A model generated the notes under the pieces. That model worked only from the letters and a program-made list of their open reading frames with translations. It did no database searches and was not told where the DNA came from. The position numbers were made by a program, and so were the translations under genes. From NCBI GenBank assembly GCA_016650185.1, contig JAENWE010000354.1:1-7989 (forward strand): 7,989 nucleotides of DNA, in the 5' to 3' direction. Origin of the DNA: Vicinamibacteria bacterium (GTDB lineage: Bacteria > Acidobacteriota > Vicinamibacteria > Fen-336 > JAGNNV01). This document shows positions 5,335 through 7,989 of the stretch, piece by piece (within the stretch, counting starts at the first letter, position 1; every line of letters starts with the position of its first letter).

Positions 5335-7379
5335 TCTATTCCGTTTCCGCCTCCCGGGCCCGATCCCGCCCCCAAGTCGCCCATCAGGGCCTCGAACATC
5401 GGGAAGGTCAGGGCTTGAGGACCGTCGGAGAGGGCCGCGCTCGGATCAGGATGGATCTCCACCATGATGCCGTGGGCTCCGCTGGCGAGTGCCGCCCTGG
5501 CCATGGGCGGAATCAGCTGCCTGACTCCTACCGCATGGGACGGATCGACAATGATGGGCAGATGCGACCTCTCGCGAACCACCGGCACCGCCGAAAGGTC
5601 GAGGGTGTTTCGGGTGGCGGTTTCGAACGTGCGGATGCCGCGCTCGCACAGCAGGACCATCTGGTTGCCGTGGGCCAGGATGTACTCGGCCGCGTGCAAC
5701 CACTCTTCGATCGAAGACATCATGCCGCGCTTCAGCATGACGGGTCGATGCACCTGACCCACCTCCCGCAGCAGGGAGAAGTTCTGCATGTTGCGCGCGC
5801 CGATCTGGACCATCTGCGCCTTTTCCGCCACCGCCTCGAGATCACGCGGGTGCATGACTTCGGTGACGATGGGTAGGCCCGCCTCGGCTCCCGCCTCCGC
5901 GAGCCACTCGAGCGCCTCGTAGCCGTGGCCTTGGAATGAATACGGCGAGGTCCGAGGCTTGAAGCAACCACCACGCAGCATCGAGCCGCCGAGTTCCTTC
6001 ACGATCCGGGCGCAGGCCCGGATTTGCTGAAGCGACTCCACCGCGCAGGGGCCGGCGATCACCACGGGCCGGGAGCGCCCTCCGATCATGACCCGCGCGC
6101 CGACCGGGATGAGCGTGTCTTCGATCCGGTGGGCGCGCGAAGCGAGCGCGGCTGAGCCCGGCCCTGTTCTGGATGAAGGCGACGGTTCGGTCACGGAGGG
6201 CGTGGCCACGCCGGTGAGGCGAACGCGTGGCCGCGGCTCGGCGGGCTGGCTCTCGGTCGCCGTTCTCGAAGGATACGAACCGAGGACTTTCAGGAAGCTC
6301 GCGCGGGCCTGAAGCTCGCGAACGGCCACGGCGACCTCCGGGTCGGCGATGTTCCCTTCGAAATCGGCGTGGAACAAATACTCCCACGGCCTTCCCGGCC
6401 GTGGGCGTGATTCCAGCTTGCTGAGGCTCAGATGATGGTCGGCCAGAACAGCCAGGCAGCGAAGAAGCGCTCCTTCCTCATGGCGGGTGGCGAAAATGAG
6501 AGAGGTCTTCGCGGGTACTCGCAGATCGCAGGTTTCGGGCTTGCGCGCCACGATGGCCATGCGAGTGAAGTTCTCGCGATTGTCCGCGATGCCACGCTTG
6601 AGAATCACCAGGCCGTGAATCCGCGCCGCCTCGTCGCTGGCGATCGCGACCTGGGCCCTGTCCCCGTCCTCGCGGACCCGACGCGCCGACATGGCGGTGT
6701 CGGTGAAGGCCTCGACCTGCGAGCCCACCAGACTCGACAGAAAACGTCCGCACTGAGACAGCGCGACCGGATGAGAGAACACTCGTCGGATTTGCGATAG
6801 GGGCATGTCCTCCAGGGCGAGAAGGCAGTGATCAACCTCCTGGATTTCTTCACCCACGATCGCGAGATTCATGCGCGTGAGGAGGTCATAGTTGGGCGTC
6901 ACCGACCCGGAGGTCGAGTTTTCCAGGGGCAGGACCGCGCGATCGACCTCCCCGGTTTCCACACCCTCGAGCAGGGCTTCGAAACTCTGATAGCCGCGGT
7001 ACCGGACCTCGCTAGTCCGGGTTCCGAAATGCCGCAGGCCGGCCTGGTGGCTGTACGCTCCTTCGCTACCCTGGTAGCCGACACTCAGAACCGCGTCGTC
7101 GTTGCCCTTTGGAGCCAGAAGCGACTCCTGGGTCCGAAGCGAGTGACCCAGGATCTCCCGGAACAGGCGGGTGACATGAAAGGGGTCGAGGCCACTCTCG
7201 CGCCCGAGCTCGACCACGCGAGTGAGGACATCCTCCTCGCGGCCGACATCGCGAAGGGCCGCGGCGCCTGGAGCCTTGACCTCAGCCACTTCGAAGACGA
7301 GCCGCTGGCGCGCGGCGAGGGCGGCCACCAGGTCCGCATCGGCGGCACTCAGGCGCTCTCGGATTGAGGTCAGGTCCAT
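5331..7379 (-). CDS. pheA: Trifunctional chorismate mutase / prephenate dehydratase (ACT) / DAHP synthase
   Basis: One 682-residue chain with three activities. Residues 1-90 are an AroQ-type chorismate mutase with R7, R24, K35, D44, R47, E48, S80 and Q84, each offset by 4 from the E. coli P-protein active site. Residues about 97-280 are prephenate dehydratase: GYQGSEGAYS (101-110), PLENSTSGSV (151-160), and TRM at 272-274 where most homologues have TRF. Residues about 290-368 are an ACT domain with EGALLR (302-307) and the Phe-binding ESRP (323-326). A Pro/Ser-rich linker (about 371-412) leads to a type I-beta DAHP synthase (about 414-670): AGPCAVES with metal ligand C445, KPRTSPYSFQG (474-484), IGARNMQNF (526-534), LKRGMM, CERGIRTFE (578-586), DPSH with H615, and EIHPDPSAALSDG (641-653). 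It would make DAHP, and turn chorismate into phenylpyruvate, under Phe feedback. The ATG has GGAG at 9 bases. Expression is probably set by the Phe attenuator upstream; a TPR gene follows by GTGA overlap. Confidence 0.95.
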   Translation of the reverse strand: MDLTSIRERLSAADADLVAALAARQRLVFEVAEVKAPGAAALRDVGREEDVLTRVVELGRESGLDPFHVTRLFREILGHSLRTQESLLAPKGNDDAVLSVGYQGSEGAYSHQAGLRHFGTRTSEVRYRGYQSFEALLEGVETGEVDRAVLPLENSTSGSVTPNYDLLTRMNLAIVGEEIQEVDHCLLALEDMPLSQIRRVFSHPVALSQCGRFLSSLVGSQVEAFTDTAMSARRVREDGDRAQVAIASDEAARIHGLVILKRGIADNRENFTRMAIVARKPETCDLRVPAKTSLIFATRHEEGALLRCLAVLADHHLSLSKLESRPRPGRPWEYLFHADFEGNIADPEVAVAVRELQARASFLKVLGSYPSRTATESQPAEPRPRVRLTGVATPSVTEPSPSSRTGPGSAALASRAHRIEDTLIPVGARVMIGGRSRPVVIAGPCAVESLQQIRACARIVKELGGSMLRGGCFKPRTSPYSFQGHGYEALEWLAEAGAEAGLPIVTEVMHPRDLEAVAEKAQMVQIGARNMQNFSLLREVGQVHRPVMLKRGMMSSIEEWLHAAEYILAHGNQMVLLCERGIRTFETATRNTLDLSAVPVVRERSHLPIIVDPSHAVGVRQLIPPMARAALASGAHGIMVEIHPDPSAALSDGPQALTFPMFEALMGDLGAGSGPGGGNGIE

Positions 7380-7389
7380 GATGTTGTTC

Positions 7390-7439
7390 TCCAGAAAAGC
7401 GAAAGGCCCGCTCCTTGATGGGGGTCAAGGAAGCGGGCC
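7390..7439 (-). terminator. Attenuator terminator before the aromatic fusion gene
   Basis: Minus-strand stem with arms GGCCCGCTTCCTTGA (7439-7425) and TCAAGGAGCGGGCC (7418-7405), one bulged T and a 6-base loop, followed by the T-rich run TTTCGCTTTTCT. It lies between the leader peptide stop and the ATG at 7379, so it can only act as a conditional terminator inside the transcript. Its left arm can instead pair with an upstream segment (see the leader). Confidence 0.8.
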
Positions 7440-7503
7440 AGACGGCTCGGCGTTTTGGGTGAAGTAGCTAGACCACGCCTCCACCCGCTCCCTGGGAGCT
7501 GGT
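7425..7503 (-). promoter_or_regulatory. Phenylalanine attenuator: alternative 1:2, 2:3 and 3:4 hairpins
   Basis: On the minus strand, segment 1 ACCAGCTCCC (7503-7494) and segment 2 GGGAGCGGGT (7492-7483) form a hairpin with nine of ten pairs. Segment 2 can also pair along its whole length with segment 3 GCCCGCTTCC (7438-7429), with two G-U wobbles, which would destroy the 3:4 terminator. Segment 1 starts right after the Phe codons TTC-GTC-TTT, so a ribosome stalled for lack of Phe-tRNA would cover it, free segment 2, and allow transcription. Energies were not computed. Confidence 0.7.
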
Positions 7504-7539
7504 AAAGACGAATCGTCCGCGCGACTTCGCGATGTTCAT
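7468..7539 (-). CDS. Phe-codon leader peptide of the attenuator
   Basis: A 23-codon reading frame from ATG (7539-7537) to TAG (7470-7468), beginning MNIAKSRGRFVFTSSQ and ending in a Gly/Val stretch. Codons 10 and 12 are Phe (TTC, GTC, TTT at 7512-7504), directly before the first pairing segment of the attenuator. Only two Phe codons are present, fewer than in the E. coli pheA leader, but placed where stalling would matter. There is no clear Shine-Dalgarno; with the promoter proposed here the mRNA would start only a few bases before the ATG, as in some known leaderless leader peptides. Too short to identify by homology by eye. Confidence 0.65.
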   Translation of the reverse strand: MNIAKSRGRFVFTSSQGAGGGVV

Positions 7540-7548
7540 TGGCGGCGC

Positions 7549-7578
7549 ATTCTGCCTGCGCCGATATCTCCGTGTCAA
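7549..7578 (-). promoter_or_regulatory. Sigma70-type promoter of the aromatic operon
   Basis: Perfect TTGACA (7578-7573) and, after 18 bases, CAGAAT (7554-7549, four of six to TATAAT). Transcription would begin near 7542, just ahead of the leader peptide ATG at 7539. The segment 7540-7616 holds nothing else recognisable. Confidence 0.6.
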
Positions 7579-7616
7579 ATCATGTTGGAGGCGGGCGAGT
7601 CTCTCCCGGGCGAGAA

Positions 7617-7989
7617 TCACCGGGCGGGCGAGAGGTGCTCAAGAACCAGTCCCAGAGCGGTTCTTCGCTTGAAGCCTTTCCAGTAGGTGTGCTCCGGCGC
7701 AGGTTTGCCGTCCTTGTCCATGGAGTAGACCCCATCCTTGCCGCTCGGGATCACGTCCAAATACGCTTGCTTGTCTCGATCTTCTTTCAACCGAAGGTCG
7801 AAGAACGCGGTGGCGAAGTGGTCGAGGATGTTGTTCATGCGGACGGTGTCCCAGACCGCATCCGCGTAGTGCGTGAAGCCGGCGGGTCGGTCGCCCTGGG
7901 CCACATAGGTCTCGTAGGGCGCCGGGATCGGGGCTCCAGCATTGTGGTTGGCGCCCACGAAAGTCAGGAGATACCGGTCGGCGTTCACG
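7617..7989 (-). CDS. C-terminal part of an alpha/beta-hydrolase-like protein (partial)
   Basis: Only the last 123 or so residues are in the window; the frame runs off the right edge. The codon at 7988-7986 is GTG but is probably internal. The segment RYLLTFVGANHNAGAP resembles the region around the catalytic histidine of dienelactone-hydrolase/acetylhydrolase-like alpha/beta hydrolases, and HYADAVWDTVRMNNILDHFATAFFDLRLK resembles their C-terminal helix. The nucleophile and acid residues lie outside the window, so substrate and export cannot be judged. The gene ends 39 bases before the -35 of the aromatic operon and is probably a separate unit. Confidence 0.65.
   Translation of the reverse strand, partial: VNADRYLLTFVGANHNAGAPIPAPYETYVAQGDRPAGFTHYADAVWDTVRMNNILDHFATAFFDLRLKEDRDKQAYLDVIPSGKDGVYSMDKDGKPAPEHTYWKGFKRRTALGLVLEHLSPAR

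Noticed and set aside
7471..7491. T-box-like GGGTGGAGGCGTGG in the aromatic leader
   Set aside because: It only partly matches the T-box consensus, and the transcript upstream is far too short for a T-box stem I and specifier loop; the ribosome-stalling attenuator explains the region better.

Overview
The window is GC-rich bacterial chromosomal DNA with tightly packed genes. Most genes lie on the minus strand and several are joined by 4-base start/stop overlaps. The P-protein, HisC and CstB-like families suggest a Gram-negative-type or candidate-phylum bacterium. I cannot name the lineage from sequence alone. Nothing points to a phage, plasmid, IS element or CRISPR array.

Layout, reading the minus strand from right to left. 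(1) 7617-7989 holds the C-terminal end of an alpha/beta-hydrolase-like protein. (2) 7390-7580 is a compact leader: a promoter, a 23-codon leader peptide with two Phe codons (TTC-GTC-TTT), alternative RNA hairpins and an intrinsic terminator. It has every part of a classical ribosome-mediated phenylalanine attenuator. (3) 5331-7379 encodes a three-enzyme fusion: chorismate mutase, prephenate dehydratase with its ACT domain, and DAHP synthase. It joins the entry step of the shikimate pathway to the two steps leading to phenylpyruvate. A small TPR protein (4921-5334) is translationally coupled behind it.

The middle part is a sulfur-stress pair. A CstB-like persulfide dioxygenase/rhodanese (3404-4867, plus strand) is divergent from an ArsR-family repressor (3000-3356, minus strand) across a 47-base gap. 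The repressor has a C-x3-C pair in its C-terminal helix, a possible thiol switch.

The left part is a histidine operon on the minus strand: a TrpR/YerC-family regulator, then hisD, then hisC. The regulator and hisD overlap by ATGA. hisD and hisC appear to overlap by CTGA, with a CTG start for hisC. A near-perfect 26-bp palindrome sits between the -35 and -10 elements in front of the regulator, which fits an autoregulated histidine repressor. Downstream of hisC the window ends in a hairpin-rich, repeat-like stretch (1-130).

The most notable items are the Phe attenuator in front of the fusion enzyme, the regulator-plus-palindrome heading the his genes, and the apparent CTG start of hisC. All are read by eye; none has been checked by folding or database search.
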